This document shows, piece after piece, positions 33,894 through 43,562 of a stretch of 64,000 bases of DNA; positions within the stretch are counted from its first letter, which is position 1; each line of letters opens with the position of its first letter. Both the position numbers and the translations under genes were made by a program. Where the stretch lies: NCBI RefSeq assembly GCF_025147765.1, contig NZ_CP102265.1, positions 2,827,001-2,891,000 on the forward strand, in the 5' to 3' direction. The DNA is from Blautia obeum ATCC 29174 (GTDB lineage: Bacteria > Bacillota > Clostridia > Lachnospirales > Lachnospiraceae). The notes under the pieces were generated by a model that was not told the DNA's origin, searched no databases, and saw nothing but the letters and a program-made list of their open reading frames with translations.

Positions 33894-34772
33894 TCACTCC
33901 AGAACTTCTGATACACCAATCCGCTCCCCAAGTTTTACTCTTGTCTCAATTCCATTTTCGGAATTCATAAAAATGTCTGGATCAGGCAGTACCCGTTCCT
34001 TCTGTGTCATCAGTATAACCGTCGAACCACCAAATGCGAAATTTCCTTTTTCTTTTCCCCGTTTTACACGGCCACGAAGTGGTACATTCTCAATCCTGCC
34101 GACCATCAACGCTCCGACTTCCATCATCAGAACAGTTCCAAAATTCACAGTCTTCAACAACGCATATTCTCTTGTATTTTCTTTGTAGATTGGATACACA
34201 TCATTGGCGACCGGATTGACCGTATGCAGTTCACCTGGAATATGCACTCTCCGGGATTCAAATCCATCATCTATATAGATATATCTGTGATAATCGTCCA
34301 CACATAAACGGAACACCCAGAGAAGTCCGCCTTCGTATCGTTTCACCAGAACCGGATTCTTCAGAAGTTCAGCAACTGTATAGGATGTATGTTTGATTTT
34401 TACATGACAGTTCTCACTGATCGGATAAACACTCACCCTGCTGTCGCAGGGACTGACAAAAGCTTCCGGTACCATATCGATTTCTCTGGCACCCTCTCGA
34501 ATCTGTCTAGTAAAAAAATCATTGTACGACCAATACTTTTTCGGTTCATAATCTCTCATATCAATTCCTGCATGTCTTATAAATGCCGGAACCGCCAGTG
34601 CAGATACTCTGGAGTCCAGAATTCTGCCCCCAATCTCTGAAAGTACAGGATTTACAAGCGGTTTAAGTAAAGCCCTGCCAATTGCAGAGCCATACATTTT
34701 TTCCAGGAATCTGTCCTGAAACGAATCATTTTCAGTTACATGACCTTTTCGGTCTGCCGTATATGTTGTCAT
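33894..34772 (-). CDS. psd: Phosphatidylserine decarboxylase
   Basis: Converts phosphatidylserine to phosphatidylethanolamine at the membrane. The 292-residue proenzyme carries FGGSTVILM near the C-terminus, where self-cleavage before Ser makes the pyruvoyl cofactor. It also has YNDFFTRQIR and DDYHRYIYIDDG, the family His site. The ATG at 34770-34772 overlaps the pssA stop (ATGA) and follows AAAGGAG, so it is coupled to pssA. Confidence 0.93.
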   Translation of the reverse strand: MTTYTADRKGHVTENDSFQDRFLEKMYGSAIGRALLKPLVNPVLSEIGGRILDSRVSALAVPAFIRHAGIDMRDYEPKKYWSYNDFFTRQIREGAREIDMVPEAFVSPCDSRVSVYPISENCHVKIKHTSYTVAELLKNPVLVKRYEGGLLWVFRLCVDDYHRYIYIDDGFESRRVHIPGELHTVNPVANDVYPIYKENTREYALLKTVNFGTVLMMEVGALMVGRIENVPLRGRVKRGKEKGNFAFGGSTVILMTQKERVLPDPDIFMNSENGIETRVKLGERIGVSEVLE

Positions 34773-35446
34773 GCTGCTGCTCCTTTCAGTTTCCTGATCG
34801 TATGGTAATGAGCCCACCATCCTTCTTTGTAAAAAAGAATAAACAGTACTGCCACTGCCACAACTGCAACCAGTACCACCAGTTCCTGATTGGTCGGCTT
34901 GCGGAAACGGAAATTAAAAATAAACAAGAATCCTACGATCAGCATCGCTGCATGAAGCAATCCCACAAAATAACGAAATCCCGGAAAAAATACCGATGCC
35001 ACAAACAGAAGCGGCATGATCACAGCCATAGATGTGATCGGAAGTCCCTGATAGTACTTGCGGTTCTCAGATGTCTCGCTCTGGCGTTTTGCCTCCATCA
35101 CATTAAAATATGCAAGACGGATCACTCCTGCCATCCCGTAAAATGCAAGGATCGCAATGCTGTATGCTTTACACATTCCAAGTTTGTAGCCCAGAATGAT
35201 TGGAAAAATCCCAAAACAGACAATGTCACAGAGAGAATCGATCTGAATACCAAAGGATTTCTCATCATCGGTTCTGTTCTTCTTTGTCCGGGCTATCTTT
35301 CCATCAAACATATCACACAGTCCGGAAAAAGCCAGACAGGATACTGCCAGCGTAAGCTTCCCGTCGATCGCACAAAACATACCCAGGATGGATGAAACAA
35401 GACTGATATATGTAACAACTACTGTATAATCATAAAATCCTATCAT
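34769..35446 (-). CDS. pssA: CDP-diacylglycerol-serine O-phosphatidyltransferase
   Basis: Makes phosphatidylserine from CDP-diacylglycerol and serine. The 225-residue membrane protein has the CDP-alcohol phosphotransferase motif DGKIAR...GIQIDSLCD with the conserved Asp residues, and about six to eight membrane segments. It begins behind AAGGAGAGTTACGA, overlapping the preceding gene by four bases. Psd follows directly, so the pair makes phosphatidylethanolamine. Confidence 0.92.
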   Translation of the reverse strand: MIGFYDYTVVVTYISLVSSILGMFCAIDGKLTLAVSCLAFSGLCDMFDGKIARTKKNRTDDEKSFGIQIDSLCDIVCFGIFPIILGYKLGMCKAYSIAILAFYGMAGVIRLAYFNVMEAKRQSETSENRKYYQGLPITSMAVIMPLLFVASVFFPGFRYFVGLLHAAMLIVGFLFIFNFRFRKPTNQELVVLVAVVAVAVLFILFYKEGWWAHYHTIRKLKGAAA

Positions 35447-36489
35447 TCGTAACTCTCCTTATTTTCTTTGCCATGCCCCTGTCCGATCGTAAGCTGTGCC
35501 ACAATCGTAAAAAGTGCACTGATCAAAAGCTCTCCATAATAACCAAGTCCTCTGCTGAGAACCATCCCCGGCAGAAGTAATGTGCCAAATACCGGGGTGA
35601 ATATTGTCAGGAACAGTGTCTCACTGATTCCCATACCTCCCGGAAGCGGAAGCATATCTACGGAAACAGAGATCACTGCCTGAAGAAACAGCACCGCCCA
35701 GAATCCTGTCCCCGACAGTGAAAATGCTTTATATACAAACCATGTTACTGCAAACATTGCCATTCTCTGTACAAATGTGATCGCAATGACATTCACGATC
35801 ACTCTCGGATGTGTCTTCAGATAAGCAGCTGTATCTCTGTAAGTATCCATGGAATTTTCCAGTTTTTTCAGCCTTCCTTCTTTGTGACGCAGAATATGGA
35901 ATTTCTCTAGAATCGAAAGTCCCCATACAAGAGCTGATCTGGCAAGCAATGGATGAAACACCAGAATCGTCATAAAAGTCACACAAAAAATATTCAGTCC
36001 CAGTCCCAGATAGAAAACAGGAAGAATTCCTTCCAGATACTGATGCAGGAATCCTCTTCCAAACACAGCTACTCCGATACCGACCACCACCAGCACCAGC
36101 TTATAGGTGATCGTAATGATCATCAGAATAACCGCAGAAACCGGGATAGATATATTTTTCTTTTTCATATAATATGCCTGCATTGGCTGTCCACCACTCG
36201 CAGATGGTGTAATACAGCTGAAAAAGAATCCTACCGATGAAAAGAGAAAACAGGTTCTTTTTTTCAGTTTTATTCCATAGGACCGCATCATATACCATAT
36301 GATGATCGACTCACCCCAGATAAAGAATGCCACCAGTGCAAGTCCGGGCACGAGCCATCGTTTATCCGCACTCCGAATGGCATCCATCATAGCCCCGAGG
36401 TCTTCTCCATGAAACACTCCATAAATTGTGAGCACAAAGACAATGAGCAGGAAAGCTCCATTAAAGATCACTCTTTTATTTTTTTTCAT
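35443..36489 (-). CDS. LPG synthase-like membrane protein (UPF0104, flippase-like)
   Basis: A 348-residue protein with about eight membrane segments. It matches the transmembrane half of MprF-type proteins (ITPSASGGQPMQAYYMKKKN, DMLPLPGGMGISETLFLTIF). The catalytic aminoacyl-transferase half is absent, so it may flip or carry a lipid and not modify it. It lies 7 bp after the PAP2 gene and overlaps pssA by four bases, pointing to a lipid-related role. Confidence 0.85.
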   Translation of the reverse strand: MKKNKRVIFNGAFLLIVFVLTIYGVFHGEDLGAMMDAIRSADKRWLVPGLALVAFFIWGESIIIWYMMRSYGIKLKKRTCFLFSSVGFFFSCITPSASGGQPMQAYYMKKKNISIPVSAVILMIITITYKLVLVVVGIGVAVFGRGFLHQYLEGILPVFYLGLGLNIFCVTFMTILVFHPLLARSALVWGLSILEKFHILRHKEGRLKKLENSMDTYRDTAAYLKTHPRVIVNVIAITFVQRMAMFAVTWFVYKAFSLSGTGFWAVLFLQAVISVSVDMLPLPGGMGISETLFLTIFTPVFGTLLLPGMVLSRGLGYYGELLISALFTIVAQLTIGQGHGKENKESYE

Positions 36490-36496
36490 AAGCAGC

Positions 36497-37189
36497 TCAC
36501 CCTTCTGTAGATTTCAGAATCTTTTTCTCAATCCTGCTGCCAAATCTTTCGTAAATTTTGTATAGATTTGTGTTTCTGCCAATACAGAAACACAGTTCTG
36601 CAAGAAGGATTCCTCCTGCCACGTCCACCAGGACATGCTGTTTCGTCAGCAATGTAGAGACAAATACAAGAATTGCAAGCACTGCCGACACTCTCTGGTA
36701 CCATACCAGAATTTCTTTTTTTCCGCGGATGCCCAGATAACAGAACCAGCTGACCAGACAATGAATAGACGGAAACAGATTATCTGCTGCATCAATAGAG
36801 TACAGCCACAAAGCAAGCTGATTCCATAATCCTCCATCTGTTATCACTGGTCTAGTATTCGTTGTGGGATACAAAAGAAAGAAACCAAGGCAGATACATC
36901 TTGATATAAAATCTCCTGTAAAAAACTGGTACACACTGTGTCGTTCCTGCCTGGCAATCAGAATGTAATTGACGGCCCAGAAAAGATAGCATCCAAAATA
37001 GATGATCAGAAACTGCGGAACAAAAGGAAGGCTCCTGTCCACAGCAGTTTCTATATTGTGGTGGTACCATCCACCTGCGATCATTCTGGAACCTGAATAA
37101 ACAAGACAATTAAATACAAACGAAAAAATAACCGGGAAAATTCCATATGCAGGGAGTATCCTCGTGAGGCCTTTTAAAATTTTTTTCAT
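36497..37189 (-). CDS. PAP2-family membrane phosphatase
   Basis: A 230-residue protein with about six membrane segments. The phosphatase signature shows as TRP (NTRPVITDGG), then PSIHCLVSW and KQHVLVDVAGG with the catalytic His residues. It resembles inositolphosphotransferase-like members. It likely dephosphorylates a lipid phosphate or transfers a head group. The ATG at 37187-37189 follows GAAGGGAG. It is the first gene of the lipid operon. Confidence 0.85.
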   Translation of the reverse strand: MKKILKGLTRILPAYGIFPVIFSFVFNCLVYSGSRMIAGGWYHHNIETAVDRSLPFVPQFLIIYFGCYLFWAVNYILIARQERHSVYQFFTGDFISRCICLGFFLLYPTTNTRPVITDGGLWNQLALWLYSIDAADNLFPSIHCLVSWFCYLGIRGKKEILVWYQRVSAVLAILVFVSTLLTKQHVLVDVAGGILLAELCFCIGRNTNLYKIYERFGSRIEKKILKSTEG

Positions 37190-37293
37190 TCTGTACTCCC
37201 TTCGAATTTTCATGTATCCAGTATATCATTCATTAAAAGGTAAAACAACTAAAGTACAGAAACTTTAAGATTTCTTAAGAAAATTATAAAAAG

Positions 37294-39528
37294 TTATATT
37301 TTCTTAAGTTTTGCAAAGGCAGCGAACATTTTTTTGACTCCGACTTTGTCAAAATCTACAGTAACCTCATAATCTCTGCCGCCTTCTACGATATCCTTAA
37401 CGATGCCAACACCAAATTTAATGTGACGGACCGTATCCCCAACACCGTAATCCAGGGAATCCGCTTTCGTTACCTTAAAATTCTGTGGCTGAAATGCCTT
37501 CGTATGGAAGCTTTTCTTCATCTGCAGATAGCTGTTGAGCGGAGATTTTGCCTCCGGGATCTTTGGTTTGTGTTCCTGAACAGTATGTCCAAGATCCACC
37601 AGTTCCCGTGGAATCTCTCTCACAAATCTGGAAACGCGATTATACTGCGTTTCCCCACGCACCATACGCTGCTGTGCACTGGTCATAGTCAGTTCTTTCA
37701 TGGCTCTGGTGATTCCCACATAACAAAGCCTGCGCTCCTCTTCCAGATCCGACTGGTCACCGGAAAAGATGCACATACTGCTTGGGAACATACCATCTTC
37801 CATTCCGGCAAGATATACATATGGAAACTCCAGTCCCTTTGCACTGTGCAAAGTCATCAGTACCACATAATCCTGATTCTCATCTACAGAATCAATATCC
37901 GCGATCAGTGCAATTTCTTCCAGGAATCCAGATAATGTTGCCTCTCTATTCTCAGCCTTCATTGTCTCTTCATAAGAAACCGTTTTGGATATCAGCTCAT
38001 CGATATTCTCCACCCTGGCTCTGGCTTCTTCTGTATCTTCTGCTTTCAGTTCATCCACATAACCAGTCAGATCTATGATTTCCTCCAGAAGCTCCGATAC
38101 AGAATATGCCTGTGCTTTACTCTTAAGTGACTGGATAAATGTAACAAATCCATCCACTTTTGAAAGACTGCGTCCGATCGACGGCACTTCCTCTGCCACA
38201 CGGAGTGCATCATAAAAACTGATATTCATCATGTCGGCATAATCCTGAATTCTGCCGACCGTTGTTGCTCCGATTCCACGCTTTGGTACATTCAGGATTC
38301 TACGTACCGCAAGATCATCCGCTGCATTATCTACCGTTTTCAGATAGCAGAGCAGATCTTTGATTTCTTTACGCGCATAGAAGTTCACTCCCCCTACGAT
38401 CTTGTAAGGAATATTTGCAAGCAGACACTTCTCTTCAAAAAGACGGGACTGTGCATTTGTTCGATAAAGTACTGCGCAGTTATGATACTCTGCTGTCCCT
38501 TCTCTGTGTCGTCGGGCAATGTCCCCTACAACAAATTCGGCTTCCTCATATCCATTCATAAACTGTCGGAAATGGATTTTCTCTCCCTCCGGGTTCTCGG
38601 TCCAGAGTGTTTTTTCTTTACGCTCTGTATTATTTGCGATCACACCATTCGCTGCATTTAAGATATTCTGCGTAGAACGATAATTCTGCTCCAGACGAAT
38701 AACTTTAGCATCCGGGAATACCCTCTCAAATCCCAGGATATTTCCAATATTGGCTCCACGGAATCTGTAAATGGACTGGTCATCATCACCGACTACACAC
38801 AGATTCTCATACCTGGATGCCAGAAGACTTACAAACTTAAACTGTGCCGTATTGGTATCCTGATATTCATCTACCATAATATAGCGGAAACGTTCCTGAT
38901 AACTCTGCAGAACATCGCCACAATTCTGGAACAGTTCCACTGTCTTGCATATGAGGTCATCAAAATCCAACGCATTATTCCGACGCAGTGCCGCCTGATA
39001 TTCACGATAAACCTGCGCCGCTCTTTTCTGGTTAAAATCAGCACCTGCATTCATTTCCATCTCATCCGGATTCAGCAGCTCATCTTTTGCATGTGAGATC
39101 TGAGCCAGGAGTGCCCGTTCCTTCACTTTCTTGGTATCAATATTCATTTTGCGGCAGATTTCTTTGATCAGGGTCTTCTGATCGTCCGCATCGTAAATCG
39201 TAAAATTATTATCATAACCGAGACGGTCTATATGGCGTCGGAGGATCCGTACACATGTCGAGTGAAAAGTTGATACCCATACACTTCCCCCTTCGCTTCC
39301 TGCGATCTTGTCCACACGTTCTCTCATCTCGTGGGCTGCTTTGTTGGTAAATGTGATTGCCAGAATATTCCACGGATTCACACCCTTTTCTGCAATCAGA
39401 TAAGCAATCCTGTGTGTCAGAACTCTGGTCTTTCCTGATCCGGCTCCTGCAAGAATCAGAAGTGGTCCATCTGTATGCAGAACAGCTTCTTTCTGTCGGT
39501 CATTCAATGTATCATAAATTGTATTCAT
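37294..39528 (-). CDS. pcrA: ATP-dependent DNA helicase PcrA (UvrD family)
   Basis: A 3'-5' helicase for repair and for clearing replication and transcription conflicts. The 744-residue protein has Walker A AGAGSGKT, ITFTNKAAHEM, FHSTCVRILR, Walker B VDEYQDTN, the GDDDQSIYRFRGA motif and TLHSAKGLEFPYVYLAG. The C-terminal region ends in a Tudor-like RNA polymerase contact (YGVGDTVRHIKFGVGIV). The ATG at 39526-39528 follows AGGAG; the TTG before it is not used. A LexA-box-like site lies in the leader. Confidence 0.95.
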   Translation of the reverse strand: MNTIYDTLNDRQKEAVLHTDGPLLILAGAGSGKTRVLTHRIAYLIAEKGVNPWNILAITFTNKAAHEMRERVDKIAGSEGGSVWVSTFHSTCVRILRRHIDRLGYDNNFTIYDADDQKTLIKEICRKMNIDTKKVKERALLAQISHAKDELLNPDEMEMNAGADFNQKRAAQVYREYQAALRRNNALDFDDLICKTVELFQNCGDVLQSYQERFRYIMVDEYQDTNTAQFKFVSLLASRYENLCVVGDDDQSIYRFRGANIGNILGFERVFPDAKVIRLEQNYRSTQNILNAANGVIANNTERKEKTLWTENPEGEKIHFRQFMNGYEEAEFVVGDIARRHREGTAEYHNCAVLYRTNAQSRLFEEKCLLANIPYKIVGGVNFYARKEIKDLLCYLKTVDNAADDLAVRRILNVPKRGIGATTVGRIQDYADMMNISFYDALRVAEEVPSIGRSLSKVDGFVTFIQSLKSKAQAYSVSELLEEIIDLTGYVDELKAEDTEEARARVENIDELISKTVSYEETMKAENREATLSGFLEEIALIADIDSVDENQDYVVLMTLHSAKGLEFPYVYLAGMEDGMFPSSMCIFSGDQSDLEEERRLCYVGITRAMKELTMTSAQQRMVRGETQYNRVSRFVREIPRELVDLGHTVQEHKPKIPEAKSPLNSYLQMKKSFHTKAFQPQNFKVTKADSLDYGVGDTVRHIKFGVGIVKDIVEGGRDYEVTVDFDKVGVKKMFAAFAKLKKI

Positions 39529-39562
39529 CAATTATCTCCTGTTTCTTTGTGGTTACTTATTT

Positions 39563-39576
39563 CGAACTGATGTTTT
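39563..39576. promoter_or_regulatory. LexA-box-like sequence upstream of pcrA
   Basis: CGAACTGATGTTTT matches the Gram-positive SOS box (CGAAC-4-GTTC) at most positions. It lies a little downstream of a minus-strand TATAAT, inside the expected initial transcribed region. Confidence 0.45.
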
Positions 39577-39648
39577 CTTGCTATCTTTTTAATTATACAT
39601 GAAACCTGGTATGGGGTAAAGGAATTTTAAAATCATTTGCAAAAACCA

Positions 39649-39677
39649 TTTACAAGTAGTATTTAAAACTATATAAT
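39649..39677 (+). promoter_or_regulatory. Promoter of the DUF1836 gene
   Basis: TTTACA (39649-39654) and TATAAT (39672-39677) are 17 bases apart on the plus strand, about 60 bases before the ATG. Confidence 0.75.
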
Positions 39678-39737
39678 AGAGCGTGCAGGTATTAGAAATA
39701 CCATTCTGCCTTTATTTCAGGCAAAGGAGATGAATTT

Positions 39738-40358
39738 ATGTCAGTTAATACAGACTCCATGATCCGTAATATTCTGGATCGTGTTTCCAGAATCGGTTAT
39801 GTAAAACCAGAGGATATTCCCAATATAGATCTTTATATGGATCAGGTCACTACTTTTATGGAAGCACAGCTTGCTCATTCCAAACGCTATGAAGATGACA
39901 AGATTCTTACAAAGACCATGATCAATAATTATGCCAAGAATAATCTGCTTCCTTCTCCTGAGAAGAAGCGCTATTCAAAAGAACACCTGCTGGTTCTGAT
40001 CTTTATCTACTATTTCAAAAATATTTTATCGATCAGCGATATCCAGACTCTGCTCGGACCACTGACCGATAAATATTTCAAATCTATGGATGATATGGAT
40101 CTCACTGCTATCTACAACGAAGTATTCAGTATGGAAAAAGGACAGATCGAATCTCTTCAGAAGGAGCTTCTGGAACGCTATGAAATTGCTCAGGGAACTT
40201 TTGAGAATGCACCGGAAGAAGACAGGGATTTCCTGAAATTATTTTCTTTCATCTGTCTCCTCAGCTTTGATGTTTACGTAAAAAAAATGCTGATCGAACA
40301 GATGATCGACGAACTCCGTGCTTCCACGGATACAGACCCAAAACATAAGAAAAAATAA
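39738..40358 (+). CDS. DUF1836 family protein, MerR-like N-terminus
   Basis: A 206-residue protein with a helical core, typical of the DUF1836 family of Firmicutes. The region DKILTKTMINNYAKNNLLPSPEKKRYSKEHLLVLIFI looks like a winged helix of MerR type (split here as TMINNYAKNNLLPSP and RYSKEHLLVLI), so DNA binding is likely. The start follows AAAGGAGATGAATTT. It is a single gene ending at a shared terminator. Confidence 0.8.
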   Translation: MSVNTDSMIRNILDRVSRIGYVKPEDIPNIDLYMDQVTTFMEAQLAHSKRYEDDKILTKTMINNYAKNNLLPSPEKKRYSKEHLLVLIFIYYFKNILSISDIQTLLGPLTDKYFKSMDDMDLTAIYNEVFSMEKGQIESLQKELLERYEIAQGTFENAPEEDRDFLKLFSFICLLSFDVYVKKMLIEQMIDELRASTDTDPKHKKK

Positions 40359-40391
40359 TACAGCATCAGAAGTACTGATCCTGTATTACGT

Positions 40392-40424
40392 AAAAATTAC
40401 CTGCATCACTGCAGGTAATTTTTA
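40392..40424. terminator. Bidirectional terminator holding the stop codon of the SH3 gene
   Basis: AAAATTACCTGCA pairs with TGCAGGTAATTTT around a TCAC loop. On the minus strand the stop codon of the SH3 gene (40406-40408) sits in the loop and the arm encodes its last residues. Confidence 0.85.
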
Positions 40425-41149
40425 TTTACATAGCCGCTCTTTCCAAGTCTGGAAGAATATACATACCAGTAAGTACTTCCACTGGAATCCTGGACCTGAA
40501 CGGTATCGCCGTTATTCAACTGTCCGATCTCATTTGCATCATCATACGCTTTTGCATTACGAAGTGCTAGATAGCCACTCTTGACTTTCACTGTCTTTGT
40601 AACAACCGCAGATGCTGTATTGTCTTTATTTTTTACCAGATAATCTTTATTTACATATCCGCCCTTTCCAAGTCCCGGTACATATACCAGCCAGTAGGTA
40701 CTGTCACTGGCATCCGCAATCTGTACCTTATCTCCTGTATAAAGTTCTGCAACTTCATTGGACGATTTAAACGCCTTGGCATTACGAAGCGCCAGATATC
40801 CACTCTTGACACTTACATAACGTTCACTTGAAGAATTCGCCAGATATCTGCGATTTACATATCCGGATTTCTTGAGTCGTGATGCATATACATACCAGTA
40901 GGTGCTTCCACTGGAATCTGTCACATCAACGGTATCACCTGTATAAAGCTTACCGATTTCATTCTTGTCATCATAAGCCTTTGCATTACGAAGTGCCAGA
41001 TAGCCATCCGCTACTGTAACTGTGTAGGAAGTGGTGGCCGCCCATCCTGTCTGCACCGTCATCGGCATAGCAAGTGCAAGTGCGATCACACATGTGAAAA
41101 TACGTTTCAGGACTCCTGACCTCTGCATTGTGGAAAATCTCTTCTTCAT
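40406..41149 (-). CDS. Secreted protein with three bacterial SH3 domains
   Basis: A 247-residue secreted protein. A signal peptide ends near TVQTGWAAT. Three SH3-type repeats of about 65 residues follow (SGYLALRNAKAF, ELYTGDKVQI, STYWLVYVPGLGKGGYVNK). It consists only of these repeats, which usually bind peptidoglycan or peptides. The repeats are alike at the DNA level too, with near-identical stretches near 40550, 40775 and 40980. The ATG at 41147-41149 follows AAAGGAGGG. It has no catalytic domain; an adaptor or structural role is likely. Confidence 0.83.
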   Translation of the reverse strand: MKKRFSTMQRSGVLKRIFTCVIALALAMPMTVQTGWAATTSYTVTVADGYLALRNAKAYDDKNEIGKLYTGDTVDVTDSSGSTYWYVYASRLKKSGYVNRRYLANSSSERYVSVKSGYLALRNAKAFKSSNEVAELYTGDKVQIADASDSTYWLVYVPGLGKGGYVNKDYLVKNKDNTASAVVTKTVKVKSGYLALRNAKAYDDANEIGQLNNGDTVQVQDSSGSTYWYVYSSRLGKSGYVNKNYLQ

Positions 41150-41302
41150 AATGTTGCCCTCCTTTGTATTTAGTTTTTGCTCCCCGTGACAAGTCTTCGA
41201 GTAAATACGACACCGAACCGTTCTTGTCAAATTTTTTATTATAGTTTATCATATAGGAAACAACTTTTTGTAAAATAAAATTTCTCGGGAGGATATATAT
41301 TC

Positions 41303-43015
41303 ATGCGCAAACTATTATCTGTTTTTCTTGCCGGATGTCTGCTTTTACTGCTTCCTGCCACGATCTGGGCTTCTGCGGAAACCACCTATGAAAGCGAACA
41401 GGGACAGGCCATGATCAAGGCTCCATCTTCGGCTTCTCCAAATGCTTCTGCCAATACTGAAGCCGATGTCGATTCTTCAGATGACTCCGAAGGTACTTTG
41501 AGTCCTTCCGGTTCTTCCTCAGGCATGGACTGGTCTGCCGCAAACACGGCTTCAACTCCGTCTTCCGCTTCCAGACAGTTTACCGTCTGTATTGATCCGG
41601 GACATCAGGGAAGCTGGGTAGACATGAGTGCACAGGAACCTATGGCTCCAGGTTCATCTCAGACCAAAAATAAAGCTACGACCGGTACTGCCGGTAACTA
41701 CTCCAAGGTTCCGGAATATGAAGTCAACCTTGAAGTTTCTCTTGTCCTTGAAAAAGAACTGACTTCTCGTGGGTACAAGGTTGTCATGACCCGCGAGGAT
41801 AACGACAAGGCCATCAGCAACAAAGAACGTGCAGAATTCGCCACAGAATCCGGCGCCGATATCACGGTCCGCATTCATGCAAACAGTGACAACAGTGCTT
41901 CTGCTGCCGGTGCTCTTACCATGGCCCCAACCAGTTCCAATCAGTATCTGGACAAGGAACTCATCGAAAAAAGTAATACGCTTGCATCCTGTATCATCGA
42001 CAGTTACTGCAATGCCACCGGACTTGCAAACAAAGGCGTCATCTCTGCCGACAATATGACTGGTACCAACTGGAGTACAGTTCCGGTTGCCATCCTCGAA
42101 ATGGGATTTATGAGTAACCAGAATGATGATCTTTACATTACCAATTCCGCAAATCACGAAACTATGGCAAGGGGAATTGCCGATGGAATCGATGCATATT
42201 TCAATACTGTCGAACCGGCTATTACTACTGTCGGAGAACACCTCGCCGATCTCACCTCACAGCTGGAAAAGAACTATACTGATCCGCTTGAACAACAGGG
42301 AGAACTCTGGGCAATCGCAGCTATGGATCTGAAGACGCAGGCCTACAGCACAGTCAATGCCGAACAGTCCATGCAGTCTGCCAGTGTTATCAAAGCATTT
42401 ATCATGGCCGCTGTTTATGACAAACTGATATATCCAGATGAAGGAACTACGGTTTCATCCGATTATGAAAGTACTCTGAAACCTCTCCTCACCAGTATGA
42501 TCACAGTCAGTGACAATGACTCTGCCAACGAACTGGTCCGCAAGCTCGGTGGAGGCGATTTTCAGACAGGAGCTGCTATTGTCAATGAGTTCTGTCAGGA
42601 GCGGAACTACACCTCCACGCATCTTGGCCGCGAGTTCCTGGCTTCTGATCCAACCGATGACAATTACACAAGTGCTTCCGACTGCTGCCGACTGCTCTCT
42701 GATATTTACAACAGTTCTCTGGTAAACGCAGAAGCATCTGCCGAAATGCTTGCGCTCCTTACGAGCCAGACAAAGACAGCCAAGATTCCGGCAGGTGTTC
42801 CTTCCGGCACCGCAACTGCCAACAAAACCGGAGAACTTGCAGATTCCGGAAAACTCGGTGTTGTCGAAAACGATATTGCCATTGTCTTTGACAAAGAGCA
42901 TCCATATGTGCTCTGTGTACTCTCCAATAATATCAAGAATAATTCCAGTGCACAGAATACGATCAAAAAAATCTCTGCAGGTGTCTATACATATATGACC
43001 ACAAAACAAAAGTAA
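41303..43015 (+). CDS. N-acetylmuramoyl-L-alanine amidase fused to a class A beta-lactamase-fold domain
   Basis: A 570-residue secreted protein with two catalytic-looking domains. After the signal peptide and a Ser/Ala-rich linker, residues of about 92-300 form an Amidase_3 domain with the zinc ligands His101 (DPGHQG), Glu140 and His192 (RIHAN) and the catalytic Glu266 (ILEMGF). Residues of about 315-565 form a class A beta-lactamase fold with SxxK at 361-364, SDN at 403-405 and KTG at 508-510. I see no clear Glu166 deacylation motif, so it is more likely a DD-peptidase, esterase or binding domain than a lactamase. The start follows CGGGAGG. Confidence 0.85.
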   Translation: MRKLLSVFLAGCLLLLLPATIWASAETTYESEQGQAMIKAPSSASPNASANTEADVDSSDDSEGTLSPSGSSSGMDWSAANTASTPSSASRQFTVCIDPGHQGSWVDMSAQEPMAPGSSQTKNKATTGTAGNYSKVPEYEVNLEVSLVLEKELTSRGYKVVMTREDNDKAISNKERAEFATESGADITVRIHANSDNSASAAGALTMAPTSSNQYLDKELIEKSNTLASCIIDSYCNATGLANKGVISADNMTGTNWSTVPVAILEMGFMSNQNDDLYITNSANHETMARGIADGIDAYFNTVEPAITTVGEHLADLTSQLEKNYTDPLEQQGELWAIAAMDLKTQAYSTVNAEQSMQSASVIKAFIMAAVYDKLIYPDEGTTVSSDYESTLKPLLTSMITVSDNDSANELVRKLGGGDFQTGAAIVNEFCQERNYTSTHLGREFLASDPTDDNYTSASDCCRLLSDIYNSSLVNAEASAEMLALLTSQTKTAKIPAGVPSGTATANKTGELADSGKLGVVENDIAIVFDKEHPYVLCVLSNNIKNNSSAQNTIKKISAGVYTYMTTKQK

Positions 43016-43029
43016 TTTCTCACAGCAAC

Positions 43030-43074
43030 AAAAAAGGAACAGACCTTTGGATTATTCCATTGCCTGTTCCTTTT
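43030..43074. terminator. Bidirectional terminator between the amidase and YerC genes
   Basis: AAAAGGAACAG pairs with CTGTTCCTTTT, with A and T runs on the flanks. Confidence 0.75.
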
Positions 43075-43086
43075 CCCCGTATTTCT

Positions 43087-43401
43087 TTATTCTTCTGTCT
43101 TTCCTGCGGTTTCTTTTTCTTTCATTCTGGAAAAGACCATCTCATATCCGTCATTTCCGTAGTTGAGAGAACGGTTCACACGGCTGATCGTCGCGGTGGA
43201 AGCACCGGTCTTCTCTGAAATATCCAGATATGTGCGTTTGTCTGTCAGCATCTTTGCAACTTCAAAACGCTGTGACAGAGAAAGAAGTTCATTGATCGTA
43301 CATACATCCTCAAAAAACGTATAGCACTCTTCCTTATTCTTCAGACAAAGGATTGCTTCAAATAGATGGTCAACCTCTTCTGTTCTGATTTTTTTACCCA
43401 T
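43087..43401 (-). CDS. TrpR-related YerC/YecD-family regulator
   Basis: A 104-residue helical protein of the Trp-repressor superfamily. The helix-turn-helix reads LSQRFEVAKMLTDKRTYLDI, followed by EKTGASTATISRVNRSLNYG. It starts behind AAAGGAGCAGGGTT. The family is widespread in Firmicutes, but target and ligand are not known to me. It is a single gene. Confidence 0.85.
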   Translation of the reverse strand: MGKKIRTEEVDHLFEAILCLKNKEECYTFFEDVCTINELLSLSQRFEVAKMLTDKRTYLDISEKTGASTATISRVNRSLNYGNDGYEMVFSRMKEKETAGKTEE

Positions 43402-43562
43402 AACCCTGCTCCTTTAGTTACATTCATTATATGTTCTGTTTCATATACATGGTATTTTAACACTTTAACATGTGAAAAGCAAGTGCTAATTTAGTGCATT
43501 ACCAGTGATCAACATGTCACATTATCTTTCATTTTCCTTTATTTATTCCTGTTTACAGCAAC

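Noticed and set aside
40550..41000. Three near-identical 25-base stretches that could look like a CRISPR or tandem repeat
   Set aside because: They are about 210 bp apart and in frame, encoding the repeated SH3 domains.
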